Positions 1 through 7,681 of a DNA stretch of 64,000 nt are shown in pieces. The notes below the pieces were generated by a model. It ran no database searches. It was not told where the DNA came from and saw only the letters and a program-made list of their open reading frames with translations. The stretch comes from Rhodococcus sp. P1Y (GTDB lineage: Bacteria; Actinomycetota; Actinomycetes; Mycobacteriales; Mycobacteriaceae): contig NZ_CP032762.1 of NCBI RefSeq assembly GCF_003641205.1, positions 4,526,001-4,590,000 of the forward strand, in the 5' to 3' direction. The first letter of the stretch is position 1. Every line of letters starts with the position of its first letter. A program made the translations under genes and the position numbers.

Positions 1-4
1 CATT

Positions 5-1495
5 TCAGTTCCCTACTTTCGGTCGGTCCGATTCTGCACGCTTCGGGTAAGCGATTGTTTTGAGTTCGAGGAAATCTTCGAGGCCCTCGGTGCCCCATTC
101 ACGTCCGATTCCGCTCTGCTTGTATCCGCCGAACGGCGAGTTCGAGTCGAACCATTGAGCACCGTTCACAGCGACGGTGCCGCTGCGAAGACGATTCGAC
201 ACGGCGAGAGCACGATCGAGGTCTGCGCTGAACACACCAGCGGACAAACCGTAGATGGTGTTGTCCGCAATTCGGACTGCATCGTCCTCGTCCTCGTAGG
301 CAAGGATGGTCAGAAGTGGACCGAAGACCTCCTCCTGAGCTACGGGGGAGTCTTCGTCGATACCCGCTACCAGCGTCGGTTCCACCCAGTAGCCCTTGTC
401 GAATCGATCCGACTTGTTACCGCCGAACACAACCTTGCCGGACTCTCGAGCGATCTCGTAGTACCGCAACACCGACTCGTACTGCCGCTTGTTGGCCACC
501 GGGCCCATGATGTTCTTCGGATCGTTGGGATCGCCCCACGGCACGCGCTCCATGACTGCCTTGGAAATTGCAACGGCCTCGTCGAACCGTGAACGCGGCA
601 CCAACATCCGAGTCAGCGAAGTGCAACCCTGCCCTGCATGGAAGCACACACCGCCGGCCAACTGCGGGATGACTGTCTGGAAGTCTGCGTCGTCGAGAAG
701 TATTGCGGGCGACTTACCACCCAGTTCGAGCGTGACTCGCTTGAGCGTATCCGCGGCCGAGGCCATCACGCGGCGACCTGTGACCGTCGAACCGGTGAAA
801 GTCACAGCGTCCACGGCAGGATGCGTGGTCAGCAGCGCTGCAACTTCGCTCTGACTGGGTGTGACGACATTGAAGACACCGGCCGGAATATCGGTGTGCG
901 CGGAAGCAATCTCACCGAGAATCAAGGCGCTGTAAGGAGTCTCGGGCGCCGGCTTGAGCACCACGGTGCAACCGGCTGCCAGAGCAGCCGCTGTTTTGCA
1001 GATATTGAGATAGAGCGGCACATTCCACGGCGTGATCGCGGCAACGACGCCCGCTGCCTCACGGCGAACGAATCGGGTGGTCGGTAGGGCCTCGCCTACC
1101 TTGTCCGGCAGCGGACGCTCGAACTCGTACGTCTCGAGCAAGTCGATGTAATGACTGATGAACTCGATGCAACCGTCGAGCTGTACTCGATACGTGCTCG
1201 ACAACGGTGCGCCGGCCTCGGCGACGATCATCGGCCGCAGGATGTCGACGTTCTTCTGTAAACCTGCTTGCAGCTGGATCAAACACTGCCGTCGGAATTC
1301 GTGGTCGGTGGACCATGTGGTGCTGTCGAAAGCGCGGCGAGCGGCAAGAATTGCGCGCTCGACGTCGCTGGCCGTGGCATCCGGGGCGGTACCGATGACC
1401 GATTCGTCGGCGGGGTTGATGTTGTCGAACACCCCGCCGTCGGATGCAGCCGTCAATACCCCGTCGATGAGCATCAGATGTTCTGGATTCGTCAT
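5..1495 (-). CDS. NAD(P)-dependent aldehyde dehydrogenase
   Basis: A 496-residue member of the aldehyde dehydrogenase superfamily, expected to oxidise an aldehyde to the acid in the cytoplasm. The TPWN motif (Asn158), the cofactor-site Lys181, the general base Glu257 in the LELGG motif and the nucleophile Cys291 in GQGC are all present, so the enzyme should be active. The chosen ATG follows an AGGGAA ribosome site; a longer reading frame exists upstream but has no such site. It is the last complete gene of a leftward set with a 3-hydroxyisobutyrate-dehydrogenase-like gene and a CoA transferase. Its TGA is followed at once by an ATG at bases 3-1, which may start the next gene outside the window. 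The substrate is not identifiable. Confidence 0.93.
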   Translation of the reverse strand: MTNPEHLMLIDGVLTAASDGGVFDNINPADESVIGTAPDATASDVERAILAARRAFDSTTWSTDHEFRRQCLIQLQAGLQKNVDILRPMIVAEAGAPLSSTYRVQLDGCIEFISHYIDLLETYEFERPLPDKVGEALPTTRFVRREAAGVVAAITPWNVPLYLNICKTAAALAAGCTVVLKPAPETPYSALILGEIASAHTDIPAGVFNVVTPSQSEVAALLTTHPAVDAVTFTGSTVTGRRVMASAADTLKRVTLELGGKSPAILLDDADFQTVIPQLAGGVCFHAGQGCTSLTRMLVPRSRFDEAVAISKAVMERVPWGDPNDPKNIMGPVANKRQYESVLRYYEIARESGKVVFGGNKSDRFDKGYWVEPTLVAGIDEDSPVAQEEVFGPLLTILAYEDEDDAVRIADNTIYGLSAGVFSADLDRALAVSNRLRSGTVAVNGAQWFDSNSPFGGYKQSGIGREWGTEGLEDFLELKTIAYPKRAESDRPKVGN

Positions 1496-1553
1496 TGCAC
1501 TTCCCTGATGTCGATGTGGTCGAAAGTTCTGGTCGAATCGAAACGAGTGCACG

Positions 1554-2351
1554 TCACCGCGCCGGCGCATCCTCCTCCAGTATCGAATCCAGTACTCCGA
1601 GATCTATTTCCAGATCGGCCGCGACCTCTCGGACCACGGCGATGTCCTTTCCGAGAAACTCTCCGACGGAGTGCGCGAACGCCGCAGCCGATCCCGCCCG
1701 AGCAACGCCGTCCAGCGCCGCACTGCGGGCACTGCCACGTTGCAGACACTGCACCAGAGTCGGTTCGTGTAGGCCGAGCTGTCTACCGATTCGACCAGCG
1801 GCACCGAGGATTGCAACGTTCGAGGCGAAGACTGCGTTGTTCACCAGCTTGGTGAGCTGGCCGCTGCCGAGGGCCCCCACAGCCAGAACCGGGTTGGAAT
1901 AGTGCGTGAGGACGCTACGCGCCTTGACGACCGCATCGTCGCTGCCGCCGACGAAAGTGGTGATCTCGCCGCGTGCAATGTCGTGTGGACCGCCACTCAC
2001 CGGCGCATCGACCACTGCGACTCCTCGCCAAGCGGCGGCGGCCTCGATGTCACGCACTGTGTACGGACTACCGGTTGTGTGCACGATCAGTACCGACCCA
2101 CTGCCCATGGCGTCCAGCAGGCCATCCTCGAGACAAACCTGCAGAACCTGCTCGTCGGTGTGCACACAAACGACGACCGCATCCGCTCCCGCGGCCGTCT
2201 CGGGCAGTGTCCGGACCGACTCTGCCCCAACTGGAGCAGCGCCAGCCGCTTCGTCGGAGCGAGCGAGCACTCTCACTGTCTGTCCACTGCTGGTCAGGCG
2301 CGCGACCATGGGCGCGCCCATGCGTCCCGCTCCGACGAAACCGATGATCAT
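1554..2351 (-). CDS. NAD(P)-dependent beta-hydroxyacid dehydrogenase (3-hydroxyisobutyrate dehydrogenase family)
   Basis: A 265-residue protein with the N-terminal Rossmann motif GAGRMG (residues 7-12), the DAPVSGG substrate loop (115-121) and the family's catalytic lysine, Lys168, in GQLTKLVNN. The family oxidises short beta-hydroxy acids, such as 3-hydroxyisobutyrate, to semialdehydes, or reduces the semialdehydes. An aldehyde dehydrogenase gene follows 58 bp downstream, which fits sequential alcohol and aldehyde oxidation. It is slightly shorter than the usual 290-300 residues. The ATG is preceded by GGGAG at suitable spacing. A second, frameshifted member of the same family lies at 3718-4615. 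Confidence 0.9.
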   Translation of the reverse strand: MIIGFVGAGRMGAPMVARLTSSGQTVRVLARSDEAAGAAPVGAESVRTLPETAAGADAVVVCVHTDEQVLQVCLEDGLLDAMGSGSVLIVHTTGSPYTVRDIEAAAAWRGVAVVDAPVSGGPHDIARGEITTFVGGSDDAVVKARSVLTHYSNPVLAVGALGSGQLTKLVNNAVFASNVAILGAAGRIGRQLGLHEPTLVQCLQRGSARSAALDGVARAGSAAAFAHSVGEFLGKDIAVVREVAADLEIDLGVLDSILEEDAPAR

Positions 2352-2372
2352 CTTTCGCTCCCGTTCGACGAA

Positions 2373-3596
2373 CTAGGTGACAGCGCCGGCAATTTTGAGG
2401 TCGATGATTCGTCCCTCGTCTGCACCGATCTCCTTCAAGATTTCGTCGGTGTGTTCGGCGAATTGCGGCGCGCGTCCGGGAGCGGCGGGTGTCTCGTCGA
2501 ATTGTACTGGGGAGGTCAGTAATTCACGCTCGACCCCGTCGTTGTCGACAACGGTTGCGATGTACCCGTTGGCGCGGAGTTGTACGTCGTTGCCGACCTC
2601 CAAGGCGTTCTGAACCGCGCCCCATTGGCCTTCGAGAGTCTCGAACTTCTCGATCCAAAAAGCGAGGGTCTCGCGACCGAGCGCGTCTGCGATGATCTGC
2701 GCAGCCGGTTCCCAGTTGCGCATCAACTGCTCGGCGGTCGCGTACTGGGGGTCCTTGACGAGGTCTCGCCGGTCGATGTGATCGCAGAAGTCGGCCCAGT
2801 AGCGACCGGGTTGCAACATGCACAGATTGATGAAGCGGCCGTCTGCGGTGGCGTACATGCCGGTCAGCGGGTTCCCCGGGGAAGCGGTCCTCGGTTCTGT
2901 GCCGCCCATGATCGGACCACCGTTGAGTGCGACATCGACGGCCAGCGCGTTGGCCCAGGCACCGCTGGCAAGCAGAGACACATCCACGATCGACGGCTCG
3001 CCCGTCTTCTCCCGCGCGAACAGTGCGGCGGCGATTCCGCCTGCGATGTTCATCCCGCCGATCGTGTCGCCCCATGCCGGACCCGGCTGATTCAAGGCGG
3101 CATTCATGCTCGGCGGTGTGGCACCGAAGGCACTGCCGCCACGGCACCAGAACGACGGCGAGTCGTACCCACCCTTGCCCGCTTCGGGTCCTCGCACCCC
3201 GAGCGCGCTTCCGCGAACGTAGATTATGTTCGGGTTGATCGCGCGGATGTGTTCGACGTCGATCTTGAGTCGGGTACGCGCGTCCGGCAGGAAGTTCGTG
3301 ACGAAAACGTCGCTGTTGCGGACGATGTCGTACAGCACGTCCAACGCTTCCGGCTTTTCGAGCGAGAGGCCAATGCCACGCTTGCTGCGGTTGGGATGCT
3401 CCATCAGCGGTGCAAATCCACCCATGGATTCGGAGCCGCCGAGATTACGCAAGCCGCGCTGAGCGTCGCCGCTGACAGCGTGCTCGACCTTGATCACGTC
3501 GGCGCCCCAGTCTGCAAGGACCGCTCCGGACACCGGGACATACGTGAACTGAGCGACCTCCACGACTCGTACACCGCTCATTGGCCTCGCTGGCAT
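2373..3596 (-). CDS. CaiB/BaiF (class III) CoA transferase
   Basis: A 407-residue class III CoA transferase, which moves CoA between acids through an enzyme-bound anhydride. The VIKVEH motif near residue 35 and a GYD motif with Asp145 at the expected place of the catalytic aspartate support the call. The start is set by AGGAG seven bases before the ATG; the frame continues upstream without another good start. It lies 21 bp upstream of the hydroxyacid dehydrogenase gene in the same direction and is probably the first gene of that operon. A perfect TGAAC-N4-GTTCA palindrome lies about 100 bp upstream of its start. Confidence 0.92.
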   Translation of the reverse strand: MPARPMSGVRVVEVAQFTYVPVSGAVLADWGADVIKVEHAVSGDAQRGLRNLGGSESMGGFAPLMEHPNRSKRGIGLSLEKPEALDVLYDIVRNSDVFVTNFLPDARTRLKIDVEHIRAINPNIIYVRGSALGVRGPEAGKGGYDSPSFWCRGGSAFGATPPSMNAALNQPGPAWGDTIGGMNIAGGIAAALFAREKTGEPSIVDVSLLASGAWANALAVDVALNGGPIMGGTEPRTASPGNPLTGMYATADGRFINLCMLQPGRYWADFCDHIDRRDLVKDPQYATAEQLMRNWEPAAQIIADALGRETLAFWIEKFETLEGQWGAVQNALEVGNDVQLRANGYIATVVDNDGVERELLTSPVQFDETPAAPGRAPQFAEHTDEILKEIGADEGRIIDLKIAGAVT

Positions 3597-3695
3597 TTCG
3601 ACTCCTCGTAGCTTGGGTCGCACACTCATCGAACTGAGATGTGCGTCACCAAAGGCTAGAGCTTTTCAATCCAGTGCACAAGAAAATCAAAAAAT

Positions 3696-3709
3696 TGAAC
3701 ATAAGTTCA
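3696..3709. promoter_or_regulatory. TGAAC-N4-GTTCA palindrome, copy 1 (candidate TetR operator)
   Basis: TGAACATAAGTTCA is a perfect inverted repeat of five bases with a four-base spacer. It lies between the frameshifted dehydrogenase gene and the CoA transferase gene, in an AT-rich stretch suited to the transferase promoter. Five similar sites occur between 4.6 and 16.8 kb. That a regulator binds here is inferred. Confidence 0.6.
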
Positions 3710-3717
3710 CAGACTTC

Positions 3718-4615
3718 TCACATCGTGCCGCGCGGATGCCGCAGTACATGCAGTGCTGCATCCGCGGCGTCCCAGACGGGGCCACGCGAAGCAGGGTGCT
3801 CCCCGAGCACCTCGGCAAGGATCGTGACGTCCTTGTGCAGCAGGGGTCCAGCAGTATTCGACATCTGTTCCAGGTCGCCGCCTTTGTAGCCGAGTACATG
3901 CATCGCAAAGCTGGCACCGCTACCGCGCGCCAGCACTTGACTCAGTTGCGCCGGGTCGACGCCGAGCGCACTCCCGACATCGAGCAAGCCGGCCGCGGTG
4001 GCCAGATTGGCCGTGAACATCGTGTTGTTCAACAGCTTTGCCACCTGACCGGCGCCCAGCGGACCCAGATGCACCACAGGATCAGCGAAGGTCGCAAAGA
4101 CCGGCCGAAATCGCTCCACTGTCTTGTCGTCGCCGCCGACCATCACCAATAGTGAACCGTCTGCTGCGGCCGACCCCGCCGCTGACCGGGGCGTCGATCA
4201 CGTCCACACCGACCTTGCTCGCTGCGTCAGCGATTCGGGTGCACGTTTCGGGACGCACGGTGCTGTGTATCGCGATCGCTCCCCCAGGCGCCATCCCCGC
4301 CAGCACACCGTCGTCACCGAGCACGACTGCCTGGACACCGGCGTCGTCGACGACGCATACGCACACGAGATCGCTCGAGCGTCCGAGATCAGCCGGGGTG
4401 TCGGCAATGTGCACCGACGTGCCGACATACGCCTGCATGCTCTCGGCGCGACGCGCCCACAATGTAAGTGCGTACGGTGATTCCGCGATTCGCGCGGCCA
4501 TGGGGCCGCCTTGGCTACCCAGCCCGATGAACCCGACCCGTGGCGAGCCCGAATCGCCCACCCCAGGTGCGTCGATGGACGTGGGTGTTGTGGAACTGCT
4601 CAAGAGATTCTCCAT
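3718..4615 (-). pseudogene. Frameshifted 3-hydroxyisobutyrate dehydrogenase-type gene
   Basis: Two overlapping frames together spell one beta-hydroxyacid dehydrogenase. The upstream part (from 4615) carries the Rossmann motif GFIGLGSQGG and the DAPVSGG loop. The downstream part (to 3718) resumes with a GGDD segment and carries the catalytic-lysine motif GQVAKLLNN. The frames join at about 4174-4177, a run of four C on the plus strand; removing one base there restores one continuous reading frame of about 298 residues, the usual family length. The gene is therefore either broken by a one-base insertion or carries a sequencing error in a homopolymer. The ATG at 4615 has no strong ribosome site, and a GTG just before the Rossmann fold is an alternative. 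Confidence 0.8.
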
Positions 4616-4660
4616 CGGTTGTGTTGATTTCGGTCGAACCGCTTGCCGCTACACGCGTCA

Positions 4661-4666
4661 TATAAT
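4661..4666 (+). promoter_or_regulatory. Candidate -10 box for the MaoC/VOC operon
   Basis: A consensus TATAAT lies directly against the palindrome at 4666-4679 and about 120 bp upstream of the first hydratase gene. No clear -35 box is visible at standard spacing. A protein bound to the palindrome would block this promoter. Confidence 0.4.
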
Positions 4667-4679
4667 GAACTTACGTTCA
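4666..4679. promoter_or_regulatory. TGAAC-N4-GTTCA palindrome, copy 2 (candidate TetR operator)
   Basis: TGAACTTACGTTCA is a perfect inverted repeat in the divergent region between the frameshifted dehydrogenase gene (left) and the hydratase operon (right). It abuts a TATAAT hexamer. It matches copy 1 in both half-sites and in spacer length. Confidence 0.62.
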
Positions 4680-4784
4680 CTTTCCTGAGTGCGGGCGGTT
4701 TTCTGTGATAAGACTGATCCGAGACTCGCATGCCCGCACAGAGCTGCGTAAGAGAGCGAGCCGAACATCAAACCGAGGAGAACA

Positions 4785-5282
4785 GTGGCAACAGGACATA
4801 TCACCGAGGCGATGCGGTCGGTGATCGGGACCGAATTCGCGTCGTCGACGAGCTTTCCGGTGGCCGAGTCCGACATCAGGCGATGGGCCATGGCGGTGCA
4901 TTACCCCGAGCCGCCTCCGGCGCGTTATTGGGACACGTCCGATGGACACACCCTCACAGCGCCGCCGGATTTCAACCCGTTCGCGTGGATGACAACCGCA
5001 GGTCCCGACCCACAACCGGGCATCTACGACCCGGACAAGAACTTCAAGAAGCTCGGCGTCGAGGGCGCCGGACTGACGCGACAGGTCAACGGTGGCATCG
5101 AAGTCGAGTACGGCGTCCCGATCCGCGCAGGAGACGTCGTCCACTCGTCGTCGAATATCTCCGCTTTGACCGAACGCGAAGGCAAGCTCGGCCTCATGCT
5201 CTTCACGACGACGGAAACCATCTGGACCAACCAGGACGGCGACGAAGTTCGCCGCACCAAGATGACCATCATCCGATACTGA
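4785..5282 (+). CDS. MaoC-like / FAS1-type dehydratase domain protein, small subunit A
   Basis: A 165-residue hot-dog-fold protein of the MaoC/FAS1-like N-terminal dehydratase group. I do not see the hydratase catalytic Asp/His motif, so on its own it is probably a substrate-binding or structural subunit. The next gene encodes a second small MaoC-like protein that does have the motif. Split pairs of this sort form heteromeric enoyl-CoA hydratases in actinobacterial steroid side-chain degradation (the ChsH1/ChsH2 type). The GTG start is fixed by GAGGAG five bases upstream. It is the first gene of a three-gene rightward operon. Confidence 0.82.
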   Translation: MATGHITEAMRSVIGTEFASSTSFPVAESDIRRWAMAVHYPEPPPARYWDTSDGHTLTAPPDFNPFAWMTTAGPDPQPGIYDPDKNFKKLGVEGAGLTRQVNGGIEVEYGVPIRAGDVVHSSSNISALTEREGKLGLMLFTTTETIWTNQDGDEVRRTKMTIIRY

Positions 5283-5296
5283 GCCACGAGGCAACC

Positions 5297-5713
5297 ATGA
5301 CTTCAACTTCACCCGTCAGCGTCGGATACGAACTGCCGCCCTTCGAACGAACCACCGGATTCGGGAACTGGAACCGCTTCGCGGCCGTGAACTACGAATT
5401 CGTCGATATCCACATGGACGACGAAGCGGGCCGCGCGGCGGGATTCGACTCTGCATTCGGTATGGGCAACTTGCTGTGGTCGTACATGCACTGCCTGCTC
5501 GACGACTGGATCGACGACCGCGGCCGAATAGAAAAGCTGCAGTGCCAATTTCGGCGCCCCAACCTCAAGGGAATGCACCTCGTTGCCCGCGGTGTCGTGA
5601 CCGCCGTGCGTGACAGCGACACGGGACAGAGCGTCGACCTCGACATCTGGATCGAAGACGCGGACGGAACCAAACTCACTCCTGGAACGGCGACAGTGTC
5701 TCTGTCTCGCTAG
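5297..5713 (+). CDS. MaoC-like enoyl-CoA hydratase, small subunit B
   Basis: A 138-residue hot-dog-fold protein. The VDIHMDDEAG segment has Asp37 and His39 placed like the catalytic pair of MaoC-type (R)-specific enoyl-CoA hydratases, so this is the likely catalytic partner of the preceding gene. The ATG is 14 bp after the stop of the first subunit, with a weak AGG site, which suggests coupled translation. The pair probably hydrates a 2-enoyl-CoA intermediate. The substrate is unknown. The partnership is inferred from gene order and from known split hydratases. Confidence 0.82.
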   Translation: MTSTSPVSVGYELPPFERTTGFGNWNRFAAVNYEFVDIHMDDEAGRAAGFDSAFGMGNLLWSYMHCLLDDWIDDRGRIEKLQCQFRRPNLKGMHLVARGVVTAVRDSDTGQSVDLDIWIEDADGTKLTPGTATVSLSR

Positions 5714-5737
5714 TTCTCGAACGAAGGGAGCGTCATC

Positions 5738-6643
5738 GTGACGCTGGGAAAGATCTTTCACCTGATCCACATGACCGGAGACCTGCCTTCACTGGAAGCC
5801 TGGTACGACGACGTGTTCGCCGTGCGACGCGGTTGGCTGGATCATCATTACCTCGACTGGGAGAAGCGGGATGCGTCGCTGATTGCGCTTGCGGACGTGG
5901 TGATCGAACCGCTAGCCCCCGCCTTCAGAGAGGACGGGTGGGAGAAGTACCCGCTCGGGCGGTTCTACAACAAGTTCGGCAATCACTGGCACTCCATCGC
6001 TTGGTACTGCGAGGACAACGGCCCGATCTGGCGAAACCTGGTGGACAACAACATTCGTGTGCTGGGGACGGCCGGCTCGTCCACCGACGAGCCACCCGCA
6101 GCCAACGCGACGCTGATGACTCACCCCAAGGACACGATCACCCAACTCGAGATCGATCCGCCCCGGGAACTACGAAACAAGGATCCACGATTGCAGCCCG
6201 ACTACGACCCGCTGTGGTGGGTCGACAATCACCCGCTCGGGCTGCATGGGCTTGCATCCACCACCGTCATCACCAAGGACCTCGATCGCGCGACCCGCAT
6301 CTTCGCCAATGTTCTCGGTGGGACGGTGCTCGAGAGGTCGTCGTCGACGCTGACCGGAACCGAAGACGTCTACGTTCGCGTCGGAGAAGCAGTCGTGCAG
6401 CTGTCCTTGCCCACCGACTCGGATTCCATCGCCGGTCGTGACATGAGCAAGAACGGCGAAATGCATCATGCGGCCAGCTTCCGCGTCGCGGATCTGGACA
6501 AGGCCGAGGCGTACCTGGCGACGAAGGGCATCGAGACCTCGTCGCGCAACGACGATACGATTCTGAGCGACCCGGAGACGACCCACGGCGTGCCGTTCCG
6601 GTGGACCACCAAGCGCATCGAGGGCGACACCTTCGCAGACTGA
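5738..6643 (+). CDS. Two-domain VOC (glyoxalase/dioxygenase-fold) protein
   Basis: A 301-residue protein with two vicinal-oxygen-chelate domains, roughly residues 1-145 and 160-290. Possible metal ligands include His8 in FHLIHM and the HWHS segment of domain 1; domain 2 begins at LHGLAST. VOC proteins include glyoxalases, methylmalonyl-CoA epimerases and extradiol dioxygenases, and I cannot choose among them here. The GTG start follows GAAGGGAG. It is the last gene of the MaoC operon and ends 11 bp before a strong hairpin, so an acyl-CoA isomerase, epimerase or lyase role is plausible but inferred. Confidence 0.8.
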   Translation: MTLGKIFHLIHMTGDLPSLEAWYDDVFAVRRGWLDHHYLDWEKRDASLIALADVVIEPLAPAFREDGWEKYPLGRFYNKFGNHWHSIAWYCEDNGPIWRNLVDNNIRVLGTAGSSTDEPPAANATLMTHPKDTITQLEIDPPRELRNKDPRLQPDYDPLWWVDNHPLGLHGLASTTVITKDLDRATRIFANVLGGTVLERSSSTLTGTEDVYVRVGEAVVQLSLPTDSDSIAGRDMSKNGEMHHAASFRVADLDKAEAYLATKGIETSSRNDDTILSDPETTHGVPFRWTTKRIEGDTFAD

Positions 6644-6654
6644 GTACAACGAGT

Positions 6655-6692
6655 GAGCCCGTCCTGCATTCGAGCAACTGCAGGACGGGCTC
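6655..6692. terminator. Bidirectional hairpin terminator
   Basis: A perfect 14-bp stem (left arm GAGCCCGTCCTGCA) with a 10-base loop lies between the convergent VOC and TetR genes. There is no long T run, which is common in high-G+C actinobacteria. Confidence 0.75.
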
Positions 6693-6711
6693 GACTGTTC
6701 AGGGCAAAAAC

Positions 6712-7551
6712 TCAGTCGTCCAAATCTTCGTGGAACGGATTCGTCGTAGGACGGGTGGAGAAGGTGTCCTGCACGAATCCGAGAAATTCTTCTGCGTCGT
6801 CGGGTTCACCGGTGCCATTCATTCTCACCATGGTCGATACCACGATGAACGACGTCACTACCGCATGAAACAGTCGCGCGAGACTGGTGGGAGAACCATG
6901 GCGCAGGATGCCGTCGGTCTGCCCCTTCTTGATCAGATCGACCAGGAAGCGTTGCCGCTCTTGCGTCTGGTGGTACCAGGCCTCGGGGAACACCGCGCCC
7001 GGAGAACGGGAGAGGCGCGTGATTTCAGCAGTGAGCGCGCCCCAGGCGGGGTACTCGACCGCATGCTGGATCCAAGTTCTGGCCAGCTCGACGAGTCGTT
7101 CGTCGGCAGGCATCGTATCCGGCAGCATCCGGTGCAACGTCTCCGTGTCGATGCATCTCCGCATCAGAACCTGCTCGTACAGAACGTCTTTGCTGTCGAA
7201 GAACGTATAGATGGATCCCACCGAGAATTCGCACTTCGCTGCTACGTCCTTGAGACCCGTCTCGTGATATCCGCGTTCTGCGAACAGTTCCTCCGCGGTA
7301 TCCAGAATCTGCTCACGAGAAAGCTCGATGCGCTGTTGACGCCGGGCCTCGCGCGGACTCTGCTTCGTGGGAGTCGAGGCGTCGCCGTTCGCGGAGGCCG
7401 CGGACTTCGTCGAGCCTGCGGCTCTGGTCGAACCCGTAGGATTCTTCGCCCCCGCGGTCCGTTTCGACCCCGCAGTCTTCTTCGAGACCCCGACCTTTGC
7501 AGACGCCGTGTTCGTCTTCGGCGCGGGTCCGGTCACCACGTTTCTAGCCAT
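6712..7551 (-). CDS. TetR/AcrR family transcriptional regulator with a long basic N-terminal tail
   Basis: A 279-residue TetR-type repressor. The helix-turn-helix region covers about residues 78-125 (AEELFAERGYHETGLKDVA, then VGSIYTFFDSKD), followed by an all-alpha ligand-binding domain. Residues 1-75 are unusual: a low-complexity tail rich in Lys, Ala, Ser, Thr and Gly with repeated AGS/AGA-like units, absent from typical 190-220 residue TetR proteins. A near-match to the region's TGAAC palindrome (7621-7634) lies 70 bp upstream of its start, so it is my preferred regulator of the 2.4-21 kb gene set, with autoregulation. No internal ATG offers an obvious shorter start before the DNA-binding domain. 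Confidence 0.88.
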   Translation of the reverse strand: MARNVVTGPAPKTNTASAKVGVSKKTAGSKRTAGAKNPTGSTRAAGSTKSAASANGDASTPTKQSPREARRQQRIELSREQILDTAEELFAERGYHETGLKDVAAKCEFSVGSIYTFFDSKDVLYEQVLMRRCIDTETLHRMLPDTMPADERLVELARTWIQHAVEYPAWGALTAEITRLSRSPGAVFPEAWYHQTQERQRFLVDLIKKGQTDGILRHGSPTSLARLFHAVVTSFIVVSTMVRMNGTGEPDDAEEFLGFVQDTFSTRPTTNPFHEDLDD

Positions 7552-7620
7552 GCGTCTTCCTTCCCTCTCGTGCGGCGCGTAAACATCTCGTTCGCCCCGT
7601 ACGCACCCCTATGCGTCAAT

Positions 7621-7634
7621 TGAACCACGGTTCC
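7621..7634. promoter_or_regulatory. TGAAC palindrome variant, copy 3, upstream of the TetR gene
   Basis: TGAACCACGGTTCC matches TGAAC-N4-GTTCA at nine of ten half-site positions. A second overlapping-type element, GAACAGTTC, follows at 7642-7650. Its position upstream of the TetR gene fits autoregulation. Confidence 0.45.
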
Positions 7635-7681
7635 GGTGACTGAACAGTTCTCAGGCCTGGTTTAACGGCAGCAAGGCACGA

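Noticed and set aside
1..3. ATG on the minus strand directly after the aldehyde dehydrogenase stop
   Set aside because: It may start the next gene, but only one codon is inside the window, so it cannot be supported as a feature.
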